A DNA stretch of 7,257 bases. It comes from Cytophagales bacterium. Lineage in GTDB: Bacteria > Bacteroidota > Bacteroidia > Cytophagales > Cyclobacteriaceae. The notes beneath the pieces are model-generated. The model did no database searches. It was not told where the DNA came from and was given only the letters and a program-made list of their open reading frames with translations. The position numbers and the translations under genes are program-made. Location: assembly GCA_003541895.1 (NCBI GenBank), contig DPLR01000151.1:1-7257 (forward strand), given 5' to 3'. This document shows, piece by piece, positions 1 through 6,221 of the stretch; the first letter of the stretch is position 1, and each line of letters starts with the position of its first letter.

Positions 1-1
1 C

Positions 2-817
2 CTCGCATTGTTGCTTTTCATCTCCTTTTTCTCATTTGGCCAAAAATATTCAGGTGACAGTTGGGCAACTGTCACCAGTAAGGGAACCGGTGTGTTGGGC
101 GTTGTTTACTATCCGCAAGCAGGATTGATTTATGAAGAAGGTGGTAAGATGAAAGGCGTTTGTGCCGAATTGCTCACTGAGTTTTCTGCCTTCGTTCAAA
201 GTAAATACGGTAAAAAAGTAGAAGTGAAATATTTAGGAGCGGAAGAAGTATTCAGCAATTTTTTAAAAACATGCCAGACTACACCTGATATTTTAGGTGT
301 AACCAATGTGACTGTTACTGATGAGCGTAAAAAGATTTTGAAGTTTACACCGGCTTTTTTATCCAATCAGGAAACATTGATCACACACAAAAATGCTCCT
401 GCTGTTGAAAATCTTTCAAAAATCTCTTCCGTGCTAAATGGATACAAAGCCAAAGTGATTACCGGTAGTGTTCATGTGAAGTACATGGAACAGTTGAAAA
501 AAGAGAATTTCCCCTCGCTTACAATTGAGCAAGGTCCTTCCGGTCCAGAAATTCTGAAAGAGATCAGCACCAACCCAAAGTTGTTTACTATCCTTGATTT
601 CACAGAATATGTTGACGCCACACGCAATAGGCTACCAATTAAAAAACAAAACGTGGAGATTGGTGCACCTCAAGACCTGGCCTTTGTAATGTCGAAGCAA
701 AGCGATTGGGACAAAATCTGGAATGAATTTCTTACGCCCGAATTTCGTAAGAGCGAAAAGTACCGTAAGATAATTGCCAATAATTTAGGTGGCGCTTATT
801 TGAGCATCCTCAAATAA
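2..817 (+). CDS. Periplasmic solute-binding protein, family 3 (5' partial)
   Basis: Probable periplasmic solute-binding protein of the SBP_bac_3 fold, the family that binds amino acids and similar small solutes for ABC importers. The frame is open to the left edge, so the true start lies outside; the first in-window start-like codon is TTG at 8, inside the signal peptide. The visible N-terminus is a hydrophobic run ending SFGQ, a typical Bacteroidota signal-peptidase I site. The family signature is the segment DILGVTNVTVTDERKKILKF (bases about 287-346), which matches the usual 'D..... T.T.eR...v.F' block at the end of lobe 1; ITGSVHVKYMEQL follows as the start of lobe 2. The C-terminus looks complete, ending at TAA 815-817. 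No permease or ATPase gene is visible beside it, so it may be an orphan binding protein or a stand-alone sensor-like relative. The ligand cannot be told. It converges with the MFS gene 18 bases away. Confidence 0.75.
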   Translation, partial: LALLLFISFFSFGQKYSGDSWATVTSKGTGVLGVVYYPQAGLIYEEGGKMKGVCAELLTEFSAFVQSKYGKKVEVKYLGAEEVFSNFLKTCQTTPDILGVTNVTVTDERKKILKFTPAFLSNQETLITHKNAPAVENLSKISSVLNGYKAKVITGSVHVKYMEQLKKENFPSLTIEQGPSGPEILKEISTNPKLFTILDFTEYVDATRNRLPIKKQNVEIGAPQDLAFVMSKQSDWDKIWNEFLTPEFRKSEKYRKIIANNLGGAYLSILK

Positions 818-835
818 TTTCTTGGTTTTGGTTTT

Positions 836-2086
836 TTAGTGAAGTGAATTTAACCTGCGAAGCTTCACTGCTTTCCATGCTGTAACGCCAACAACTGCGA
901 GCGTCATCATTCCCCCAAAAACTACTGAGCGAACGGTGCCTAAAAATTTCGCAGCAACTCCAGATTCAAATGCACCTATTTCATTGGATGACCCTACGAA
1001 AATACTGTTCACCGCAGAAACACGGCCCTTCATATTTTCAGGTGTGAGCGTGTGAATCATTGTTCCGCGCGCAATTACACTCACGCAATCAAATGCTCCG
1101 CTCAGAACAAGCAACGCCATCGACAACCAAAACGAAGTGGAGAGACCAAAGCCGATCATGCAAAACCCAAACCCCGCCACGCACCAAAGCAAAATCTTTC
1201 CCAAATTTCTTCTAATGGGATGATGCGTCATGTAAACAGCCATGAGCAATGCTCCAACGGATGGAGCCGATCGCAGGAAGCCGAGGCCAACGGCACCAAC
1301 ATGTAAAATCTCATCGGCAAAAATTGGGAGCAGTGCAACGGCACCACCAAACAACACCGCAAAAAGATCTAGCGTGATCGCGCCTAAAATAATCTGATTA
1401 GTAAAAACGAAATTCAAACCTGCTTTTATCTTTTCCCAAATTCCCTGTTCTTTTGTAACAGCCGGCAGTGGACGATTAGGAATTAAAAAATAACAAACCA
1501 GCGCAGCAAAAGTTAGAGTTACATCCGCGCAATACGCTGCAGTGATTCCGAAGAAACCGTAGATCAAACCTCCAATCATTGGGCCGCCCACCGCAGCACT
1601 TTCCCAAATGGTGCTGTTCCAAGTAATTGCATTTTGATATAGATCACGATTAATCAACTGAGGCATGAATGAAAAATTGGCTGGCGTTAGAAATCCGCGC
1701 GCAATACCGCTTATGAAAATCACGGTGTAAATAGGGATCGCCCCATTCGTTAAAATAAATTTTCCGATATCGAGTGTGAAGAACAGTAATGCCATTGAAC
1801 ACAACACAAGCGTGACAACACAAACCAAAATGATTTTCTTGCGCTCAACAATATCGGCTAGATGCCCAGCATATAATGAAACTCCGATGGCAGGCAGAGC
1901 TTCCGCCAAACCGATCAAACCAAGCGAGAGCGGATCTTTTGTGATTTCATAAACTTGCCAGCCCACCACAACAGCCTGAATCATCAGGGCCAACGTAATA
2001 AACAAACGCGACAAAATAAATAAACGAAAGTCGCGTACTTGTATAGCGGCATACGGGTTATGGTTGTCTGAACCATGATTGCTCAT
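836..2086 (-). CDS. MFS exporter, EntS-like (MFS_3 family)
   Basis: A 416-residue major facilitator superfamily transporter of the inner membrane, of usual family length, with about 12 hydrophobic segments. The first is near residues 22-48, and the two halves are joined by a loop around 203-228 (PNRPLPAVTKEQGIWEKIKAG). The cytoplasmic loop after segment 2 carries MFS motif A, GHLADIVERKK, at 74-84. The segment TPENMKGRVSAVNSIFVGSS (348-367) followed by NEIGAFESG is characteristic of the EntS/MFS_3 group, proton-driven exporters that include the enterobactin exporter. The substrate here is unknown; no siderophore genes are nearby. The start is ATG at 2086; no clear Shine-Dalgarno sequence precedes it, as is normal in this phylum. 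It is last in a run of minus-strand genes, 80 bases after the NadR-like gene, and has its own candidate promoter. Family assignment is secure; the substrate is not. Confidence 0.88.
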   Translation of the reverse strand: MSNHGSDNHNPYAAIQVRDFRLFILSRLFITLALMIQAVVVGWQVYEITKDPLSLGLIGLAEALPAIGVSLYAGHLADIVERKKIILVCVVTLVLCSMALLFFTLDIGKFILTNGAIPIYTVIFISGIARGFLTPANFSFMPQLINRDLYQNAITWNSTIWESAAVGGPMIGGLIYGFFGITAAYCADVTLTFAALVCYFLIPNRPLPAVTKEQGIWEKIKAGLNFVFTNQIILGAITLDLFAVLFGGAVALLPIFADEILHVGAVGLGFLRSAPSVGALLMAVYMTHHPIRRNLGKILLWCVAGFGFCMIGFGLSTSFWLSMALLVLSGAFDCVSVIARGTMIHTLTPENMKGRVSAVNSIFVGSSNEIGAFESGVAAKFLGTVRSVVFGGMMTLAVVGVTAWKAVKLRRLNSLH

Positions 2087-2125
2087 TTCAAAAAACGTTT
2101 ATTCGTTTGCGGTCTGTTGACTTTC

Positions 2126-2152
2126 CAAAAGTATTGATTCATCTGATTCCAA
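2126..2152 (-). promoter_or_regulatory. Candidate Bacteroidota promoter for the MFS gene
   Basis: Read on the minus strand, the intergenic DNA contains TACTTTTG (2133-2126), an exact match to the Bacteroidota -7 element TAnnTTTG. A TTG (2152-2150) lies 16 bases upstream as the -33 element; the published spacing is 17-23, so this is one base short. The -7 element ends 39 bases before the MFS start codon, giving a plausible short leader. This suggests the MFS gene can be transcribed separately from the NadR-like gene. Short AT-rich motifs also arise by chance, so confidence is limited. Confidence 0.4.
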
Positions 2153-2163
2153 TGATTGTTCTT

Positions 2164-2192
2164 CTATCAATTCTTGAACAAAGAATTGATAG
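2164..2192 (-). repeat. Perfect 12-bp inverted repeat over the NadR-like gene's stop codon
   Basis: Bases 2164-2175 (CTATCAATTCTT) and 2181-2192 (AAGAATTGATAG) are perfect reverse complements around a 5-base loop. The minus-strand transcript would fold into a 12-bp, AT-rich stem that contains the stop codon of the NadR-like gene (2169-2167). No run of U follows on either strand, so it is not a classical intrinsic terminator. It could protect the 3' end of the mRNA, weakly attenuate read-through into the MFS gene, or be a protein-binding palindrome. Confidence 0.6.
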
Positions 2193-2712
2193 CTCCGATT
2201 GCTTTCTCTCTCCGAACTTCCCTTTCGCCAGAAATTTCTACACAAGGAACGCCCGTAGCTGCAATTTCTTTTTTGTAGATCTCCCAAAAATGTTCTCTCT
2301 TATCAGGATGTTCGCGTTGTGGGTCTTCCGCCCAAGGAATGTCAATGTTGGTCAAAAGATATAAATCGTATTTACGCTCATTCATTTTTTTCAAAATGTC
2401 TGGATCGCAATTCCCATACTTGTGTTCGCTCCAAACTTTAATCACTATCAGGTTTGTATCGCAGATCAATAATTTATTTGCTTCATAAATCCATTCGTCT
2501 TCCATGCGCAACTGCCCGTGGGCAATTTTTAATAGGTCGATTTGATCGTACGTTCTTCCAAGTTTGTTGAGATAAGCCCGCGCATATTCTTCTACCCACG
2601 AGGTTTTGAAATGCTGCGAGAGAAATTGGGAGAGATCCGTTTTACCTGTGCACTCTGGCCCGATGACACAAATTTTTCTTATTTCATTAACATTATCGCG
2701 CGTGACTTGCAT
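2167..2712 (-). CDS. NadR-like P-loop kinase/ATPase (AAA_28 family)
   Basis: A 181-residue cytoplasmic P-loop protein resembling the ribosylnicotinamide kinase domain of NadR, which phosphorylates nicotinamide riboside to NMN in NAD salvage. The Walker A motif is GPECTGKT at 18-25, with Cys where most relatives have Ser. EEYAR at 41-45 is the conserved substrate-side block, ICDTN at 83-87 the Walker B-like strand, and DIPWAEDPQREHP at 124-136 the lid/base-binding region. The N-terminal DNA-binding and adenylyltransferase domains of full-length NadR are absent, as in the many stand-alone Bacteroidota versions, and the length suits them. The start is ATG at 2712; a 56-base AT-rich gap separates it from the TauE gene upstream. 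A palindrome covers its stop codon. Kinase activity on nicotinamide riboside is inferred from family membership; other nucleoside-like substrates are possible. Confidence 0.82.
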   Translation of the reverse strand: MQVTRDNVNEIRKICVIGPECTGKTDLSQFLSQHFKTSWVEEYARAYLNKLGRTYDQIDLLKIAHGQLRMEDEWIYEANKLLICDTNLIVIKVWSEHKYGNCDPDILKKMNERKYDLYLLTNIDIPWAEDPQREHPDKREHFWEIYKKEIAATGVPCVEISGEREVRREKAIGAINSLFKN

Positions 2713-2768
2713 ATTTCTTTTTTGAGCAAATTAATTAATAGAAAAGATAACTATTAAAAAGAAAATAC

Positions 2769-3560
2769 TCAGGATAAAATGACCTCTTTCATTAATATCC
2801 AAATTCCAACTACCAGTGTGAACCATCCAAAAGCCTTACGCAAATAAAACGCTGCAATTCTTCGCGATATCCTATTTCCGATAAGAATTCCACCAATGGC
2901 AAGTGCGGTGATTGTGATCAGAAAGTTCCAATCCATTTTGTAAAGCCAAATATCTCCTGCAAAGCCGGTAAGTGAATTGATGGCGATGACAAACAGCGAG
3001 GTGCCCACGGCTGTTTTGAACGGAAGTCCTGTGAGAAATACCAGCGCAGGGATGATGAGGAATCCTCCTCCCGCACCAACCAACCCCGTAAGAAAGCCAA
3101 TCAAAATTCCTTCCAGTACCATCAGAAAAATTTTAAAACTAGGATTGTTTGATTGAGTTTCCTTCTTATTTCTGATCAATTGAAAAGAGGCGAGCACCAT
3201 CAACACAGCAAAAACTCCGAGCAGCAATTCACGCTTTGTAAAATTGAAAGTGCCGACATTAAAAATTATTTCTGGTATTGCAGGGATTACCCAATGCCGT
3301 GTTGCAAAAATGGATAAGATGGATGGAATGCCAAATAGAATTCCTGTCTTAATGTTCACTAAATTTTCTCGGTACTTTGGAATTGCACCAACCAAACTGG
3401 TCACCCCTACAATGAACAATGAGTACGACTGCGCAACTACCGGCTCTACCTCAAACAAGTAAACTAAAATGGGAATGGATAAAATAGAACCTCCTCCACC
3501 TAGCAGCCCGAGCACAACTCCGACTAAAACCGAACAAAAGAAACCAAAAAACTCGAGCAC
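2769..3560 (-). CDS. TauE/SafE family membrane permease
   Basis: A 263-residue inner-membrane protein of the TauE/SafE (formerly DUF81) family, putative exporters of sulfite, sulfoacetate or other organic anions. It shows the family's internal duplication: GLLGGGGSILSIPILV (18-33) in the first half and GLVGAGGGFLIIPALV (159-174) in the second, each followed by hydrophobic helices, with a charged linker near 130-142. Seven or eight membrane segments are likely. The start is a GTG at 3560. The TAA of the rlpA-like gene lies in the same frame just upstream, separated by one TTT codon, and no ATG occurs before the first glycine-rich motif, so GTG is the only start that keeps helix 1. The near-abutment implies translational coupling to the upstream gene. 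No sulfur-metabolism gene is in view, so the substrate is unassigned. Confidence 0.85.
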   Translation of the reverse strand: MLEFFGFFCSVLVGVVLGLLGGGGSILSIPILVYLFEVEPVVAQSYSLFIVGVTSLVGAIPKYRENLVNIKTGILFGIPSILSIFATRHWVIPAIPEIIFNVGTFNFTKRELLLGVFAVLMVLASFQLIRNKKETQSNNPSFKIFLMVLEGILIGFLTGLVGAGGGFLIIPALVFLTGLPFKTAVGTSLFVIAINSLTGFAGDIWLYKMDWNFLITITALAIGGILIGNRISRRIAAFYLRKAFGWFTLVVGIWILMKEVILS

Positions 3561-3563
3561 AAA

Positions 3564-4247
3564 TTATTGTTTGGAGTAATCTATCACGAACGAATCAGGG
3601 AATTCTTTTTTTAAACCGCTCAAAAATTTTGCGGCTTTATCATGCGATGAAAAAGGGCCCAGAATCAACCCGTAAAATTTTACTCCGTTCAGAATTTTGA
3701 CTTGAACAGTTGCTTTCTTCCGATATGATTTTTTTAAATGATCCGTCATGCGAAGAATGTTCGACAACTCTTGATAAACTCCCAGCTGCGCACCAAATCC
3801 GTGCGGATTAATTTTTGTAATGTTGAAATCATAAAATTCTTTTTCTTCGACAGTAACATGATCAACCATTTTTATTTGATCCTTGGCTTTGCCGTCACCA
3901 CTATCAATCACTTCGATTGAAACATCGGCAAGCCCTTGACTATAGAATTTTAATTTTTCGGCCGCTGCCCGCGATAAGTCTATTACTCTTCCTTCAACAA
4001 ATGGTCCGCGATCGTTGATTGTAACTTCAACCGTTTCGTTATTGGCCAGGTTGGTTACGCGCACCACTGTGCCAAACGGAAGTATTTTATGTGCAGCGGT
4101 TAATTTGTTGGCTCTGTATTTTTCTCCACTGGCCGTTGGGCTGCCTTCAAAAGAGTCGGCATAGTAAGAGGCTTTGCCGGTTTGTTTCTGTGCAAAGCCA
4201 CAAAACACAAATGCAAGAAATGAAAATGTTAAAAGAATTTTTTTCAT
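3564..4247 (-). CDS. rlpA: RlpA-type septal lytic transglycosylase with SPOR domain
   Basis: A 227-residue secreted protein of the RlpA family. In Pseudomonas, RlpA is a lytic transglycosylase that cleaves denuded (peptide-free) glycan strands at the septum. Residues 1-19 form a signal peptide ending GFA before Gln20. The double-psi beta-barrel domain spans about 22-115: GKASYYA (24-30), SGEKY (40-44), TAAHKILPFGT (50-60) and INDRGPF (77-83), so the Glu, His and Asp expected at the active site (E42, H53, D79) are present. The C-terminal SPOR domain ends with YGLILGPFSSHDKAAKFLSG (192-211); such domains bind septal peptidoglycan. The frame is open further upstream to 4289, but only ATG at 4247 places the signal peptide at the N-terminus. 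No lipobox Cys is visible, unlike E. coli RlpA, which is a lipoprotein. The gene follows the cupin by 32 bases and is 3 bases before the TauE gene. Confidence 0.9.
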   Translation of the reverse strand: MKKILLTFSFLAFVFCGFAQKQTGKASYYADSFEGSPTASGEKYRANKLTAAHKILPFGTVVRVTNLANNETVEVTINDRGPFVEGRVIDLSRAAAEKLKFYSQGLADVSIEVIDSGDGKAKDQIKMVDHVTVEEKEFYDFNITKINPHGFGAQLGVYQELSNILRMTDHLKKSYRKKATVQVKILNGVKFYGLILGPFSSHDKAAKFLSGLKKEFPDSFVIDYSKQ

Positions 4248-4266
4248 GATTGAGGAATAACGACTA

Positions 4267-4274
4267 CAAAAATA
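4267..4274 (-). promoter_or_regulatory. Possible -7 promoter element before rlpA
   Basis: On the minus strand, TATTTTTG at 4274-4267 matches the Bacteroidota -7 pattern TAnnTTTG exactly. It lies 19 bases before the rlpA ATG, between that ATG and the cupin stop codon. No TTG lies at the expected -33 distance, which would fall inside the cupin coding region, and the leader would be very short. It may be an internal promoter or chance in AT-rich DNA. Confidence 0.22.
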
Positions 4275-4279
4275 AATTT

Positions 4280-4642
4280 TTAAATCCACTCTAGCTCGAT
4301 TACTGTTTTTTCGGTGATCACATCGCCTGTGTGTTTGGTTTCTTTGGGTTCTATTAACATCAATAACACTTCCTCACCATTGGTGCGCGGCCGATGCTCC
4401 ACCCCTTTAGGTATGGTTAATATTTCACCTGGCTTTACTTCGATGGTCTTGTCTCGAAAATCGACAATCAAAGTTCCTTGCTGCACAATAAATAGTTCAT
4501 CCTCATCATCGTGCTTGTGCCATACAAATTCGCCTTTCACTTTGGCAAGTTTGATGTAGTTTTCATTTAGCTCTCCAATAAGATACGGATGCCAGTGTTC
4601 ATTTATCTTTGAAAATTTTTCAAGAAGATTTATCGATTTCAT
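4280..4642 (-). CDS. Small cupin-domain protein (cupin_2)
   Basis: A 120-residue single-domain cupin, a small metal-binding beta-barrel. The first cupin motif reads GEFVWHKHDDEDELFIVQQG (37-56), with metal ligands H42, H44 and E49. The second motif, PGEILTIPKGVEHRP (71-85), supplies H83. All four expected ligands are present, so metal binding is likely. No signal peptide is seen, so it should be cytoplasmic. Stand-alone cupins of this type include mannose-6-phosphate-isomerase-like, dioxygenase-like and sugar- or ligand-binding proteins; sequence alone does not decide among them. The start is ATG at 4642. It is the first gene of the minus-strand block and diverges from the lipoprotein gene across 159 bases. 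Its stop codon lies 32 bases before the rlpA start, so the two may be cotranscribed. A clear promoter was not found upstream. Confidence 0.82.
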   Translation of the reverse strand: MKSINLLEKFSKINEHWHPYLIGELNENYIKLAKVKGEFVWHKHDDEDELFIVQQGTLIVDFRDKTIEVKPGEILTIPKGVEHRPRTNGEEVLLMLIEPKETKHTGDVITEKTVIELEWI

Positions 4643-4738
4643 ATTTCTTACACTTCAACAGGAAAATTAGCAAAAAGTTTCTTCTGAATTTTGAATTCGG
4701 CCAACAATGAATACCTAAATTCGGGGGTTGTCAAAAGC

Positions 4739-4778
4739 TATTCGTTATTCGTTATTCGTTATTCGTTATTCGTTATTA
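4739..4778 (+). repeat. 7-bp tandem repeat (TTATTCG), about 5.7 copies
   Basis: Four perfect copies of TTATTCG (4745-4772) are flanked by a partial copy TATTCG (4739-4744) and a degenerate TTATTA (4773-4778). The array lies in the divergent region between the cupin and lipoprotein genes, ending 23 bases before the lipoprotein ATG. Arrays of short perfect units are prone to slipped-strand copy-number change. The unit is not a multiple of three, so changes would alter both spacing and reading frame across it. No TAnnTTTG element was found between the array and the ATG. Confidence 0.9.
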
Positions 4779-4801
4779 TTAATCGATTTAAAATATTTCA
4801 C

Positions 4802-5701
4802 ATGAAAGCATCACCACTCCTTGTTATCGTTTTGTTATTATCTGCTTGTGCCAATAAAAAATTGGAAATTGAAAAGGCTCTTAAGCAATATGATCAATTG
4901 ACTTTTCGCATGTCGGCCGATTCACTTGCCGATACTTACTTGCCGAACGGAGTGCTTTTCGGAAAGGGAATGAAAAAATTTGTCGGCCCCGATTCCATTC
5001 GAAAGTTTTTAAAGTCATTTAACACGGCAGGCATCCATTTGATTTCGAATGGAACAAATCCGAAGTCAATCACTTTTGTAGGCGATACGGCAATTGCTGA
5101 AGGTACTTACGAACAAAAGACCAAGCTTGCTAATGGTGACACCGGAGTTTACACAGGCACTTTCAAGTCAAAGTGGATGAAGAACGGTAGTGGAAATTGG
5201 TTGCTCGCCAGCATGTACACCAAACCATCAAAACCGAAGGCAACATTGAAGTCTGTATTACTTCGCCAGCTGAAAACAACGCACACTCAAAAAGATTGGT
5301 TTGTACCAGCTAACATTGCGGTTGAAGGTCTCACAGCAAAGCAGGCCATGTGGAAAGACGGGAGTGGAAATCATTCTGCCGGCCAGCTTGCATTCCACTT
5401 GGTGTATTGGAATGAGCGCCTGCTAAAACAATTTTTGAATGAGCCCGTAGAAAAATTTGATGGCAACAACGAAGAAACATTCGATCGCTTCGATGAAAAG
5501 CAATGGAACGATATAGTGAAAAAATTAGACGATGTATTGCTACGCTGGGAAACAGCAATCAAAAATGCGAGTGATGAAAAAATTAATGATTGGCAAGAAA
5601 ATATTGCCAACATGAATACGCACAATGCCTATCACATAGGACAAATTATTTTCCTTCGGAAATTACAAGGAAGTTGGAATCCGGAAAAAGGCGTAAAATA
5701 A
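4802..5701 (+). CDS. Lipoprotein with NTF2-like (DUF4440/SnoaL) and DinB-like domains
   Basis: A 299-residue predicted lipoprotein joining two small folds. Residues 1-16 are a lipoprotein signal peptide with lipobox LSAC, lipidated Cys16. Residues about 20-142 resemble a DUF4440/SnoaL NTF2-like domain: a helix with ALKQYDQLTFRMSADSLADT, then beta strands, and a final segment KWMKNGSGNWLLASMYTKP. Residues about 147-290 resemble DinB_2/DUF664, a four-helix bundle that often carries a His metal triad. H199 (in LAFHLVYW), H274 and H278 (in THNAYHIGQI) are in the expected places. DinB-like proteins include metal-dependent thiol transferases, but the reaction here is unknown. The frame is open upstream to a TTG at 4691, through the 7-bp repeat; ATG at 4802 is preferred because it puts the signal peptide at the N-terminus. 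The stop codon is 2 bases from the stop codon of the convergent FUSC gene. Confidence 0.83.
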   Translation: MKASPLLVIVLLLSACANKKLEIEKALKQYDQLTFRMSADSLADTYLPNGVLFGKGMKKFVGPDSIRKFLKSFNTAGIHLISNGTNPKSITFVGDTAIAEGTYEQKTKLANGDTGVYTGTFKSKWMKNGSGNWLLASMYTKPSKPKATLKSVLLRQLKTTHTQKDWFVPANIAVEGLTAKQAMWKDGSGNHSAGQLAFHLVYWNERLLKQFLNEPVEKFDGNNEETFDRFDEKQWNDIVKKLDDVLLRWETAIKNASDEKINDWQENIANMNTHNAYHIGQIIFLRKLQGSWNPEKGVK

Positions 5702-5703
5702 TC

Positions 5704-6216
5704 TTAACCTTCGCGTTCTTTTTTTATTTCTTCTGAATTCAAAGCAGGTGCATCAGCCTTGATAAAAGCGTGAAAGACAAAAGTGATTAACAAGCCTATC
5801 ACACAACCTGTAATTACAGCTCCCACTCGATTAATCGCAGATGTCCAAATTGTTTGATCTTCTTGGCGCAAAAGAATAATAATAACTGCGGCAAGCGTTG
5901 ATCGCGCAGCTGCATTTAATTTAAATCGATCACAAATAAACAATCCCAACGCTGCACCGACTGCAATGTTCCATGGCCACGGAATTTGTGAAAGCAACAT
6001 CGCCACACCAACGGTGGCTCCAACCAGATTTGCTTTTATTCGCGTGAGCGAAAGTTCAATGGCATCCTTCCCCTCGGGTGAGAGAACCAAAACAACCGAT
6101 ATCAAACTCCAAGGGTAATCAATCCACTGACTGAAAAAAATAGAAAGCAATGAACACAACAACACACCAAGCACGCATTTGGCAATATAGACAAGCAGCA
6201 TTTTCCCTTGACTCAC
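5704..6216 (-). CDS. FUSC-family / aromatic-acid-exporter-like membrane protein, single domain
   Basis: A 170-residue inner-membrane protein resembling the transmembrane part of FUSC/ArAE proteins (fusaric-acid and aromatic-acid efflux relatives). Hydrophobic stretches lie near 7-28, 34-47, 62-77, 84-96, 105-117 and 131-151. The family-like pieces are SPEGKDAIELSLTRIKANLV (46-65) and AINRVGAVITGCVIGLLITF (127-146), each with the conserved Arg (R59, R130) before a Gly-rich helix. The C-terminal tail is charged and probably cytoplasmic. Full-size FUSC proteins are several times longer with soluble domains, so this is a minimal, perhaps oligomeric form; transport has not been shown for such proteins as far as I know. 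The start is GTG at 6216; ATG at 6201 would remove five residues and is preceded by AAGGG. It follows the channel gene by 20 bases, suggesting an operon. Confidence 0.72.
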   Translation of the reverse strand: MSQGKMLLVYIAKCVLGVLLCSLLSIFFSQWIDYPWSLISVVLVLSPEGKDAIELSLTRIKANLVGATVGVAMLLSQIPWPWNIAVGAALGLFICDRFKLNAAARSTLAAVIIILLRQEDQTIWTSAINRVGAVITGCVIGLLITFVFHAFIKADAPALNSEEIKKEREG

Positions 6217-6221
6217 AAAAA

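Noticed and set aside
839..868. Inverted repeat GTGAAG / CTTCAC at the 3' end of the MFS gene, possible terminator for the convergent pair
   Set aside because: Six-bp stem with an 18-base loop and followed by A-rich, not T-rich, sequence on the minus strand; explained by coding sequence.
1052..1306. Long open frame on the plus strand inside the MFS gene
   Set aside because: Antisense to a well-supported transporter gene; the product is rich in Asn, Lys, Arg and His with no recognisable domain. Other antisense open frames in the window were dismissed for the same reason.
2735..2757. 7-bp inverted repeat TTAATAG / CTATTAA with a 9-base loop between the TauE and NadR-like genes
   Set aside because: Nearly all A-T, in very AT-rich DNA, with no T-tract after it on the minus strand; too weak to call a terminator or operator.
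4248..4289. Upstream extension of the RlpA reading frame overlapping the cupin gene
   Set aside because: The added 14 residues precede a textbook signal peptide beginning MKKILL; the shorter start is clearly preferable.
4686..4726. Repeated AATTCGG and GAATTC motifs in the cupin-lipoprotein intergenic region
   Set aside because: Short, imperfect and without regular spacing; not distinguishable from chance in AT-rich DNA.
4691..4801. N-terminal extension of the lipoprotein from a TTG at 4691
   Set aside because: It would bury the lipoprotein signal peptide 37 residues inside the protein, and the added sequence is mostly translated tandem repeat. ATG 4802 fits far better.
5690..5730. Possible bidirectional terminator between the convergent lipoprotein and FUSC genes
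   Set aside because: Only 2 bases separate the stops, and the best pairing is a 4-bp AAGG/CCTT stem with mismatches, despite a nearby T-run.
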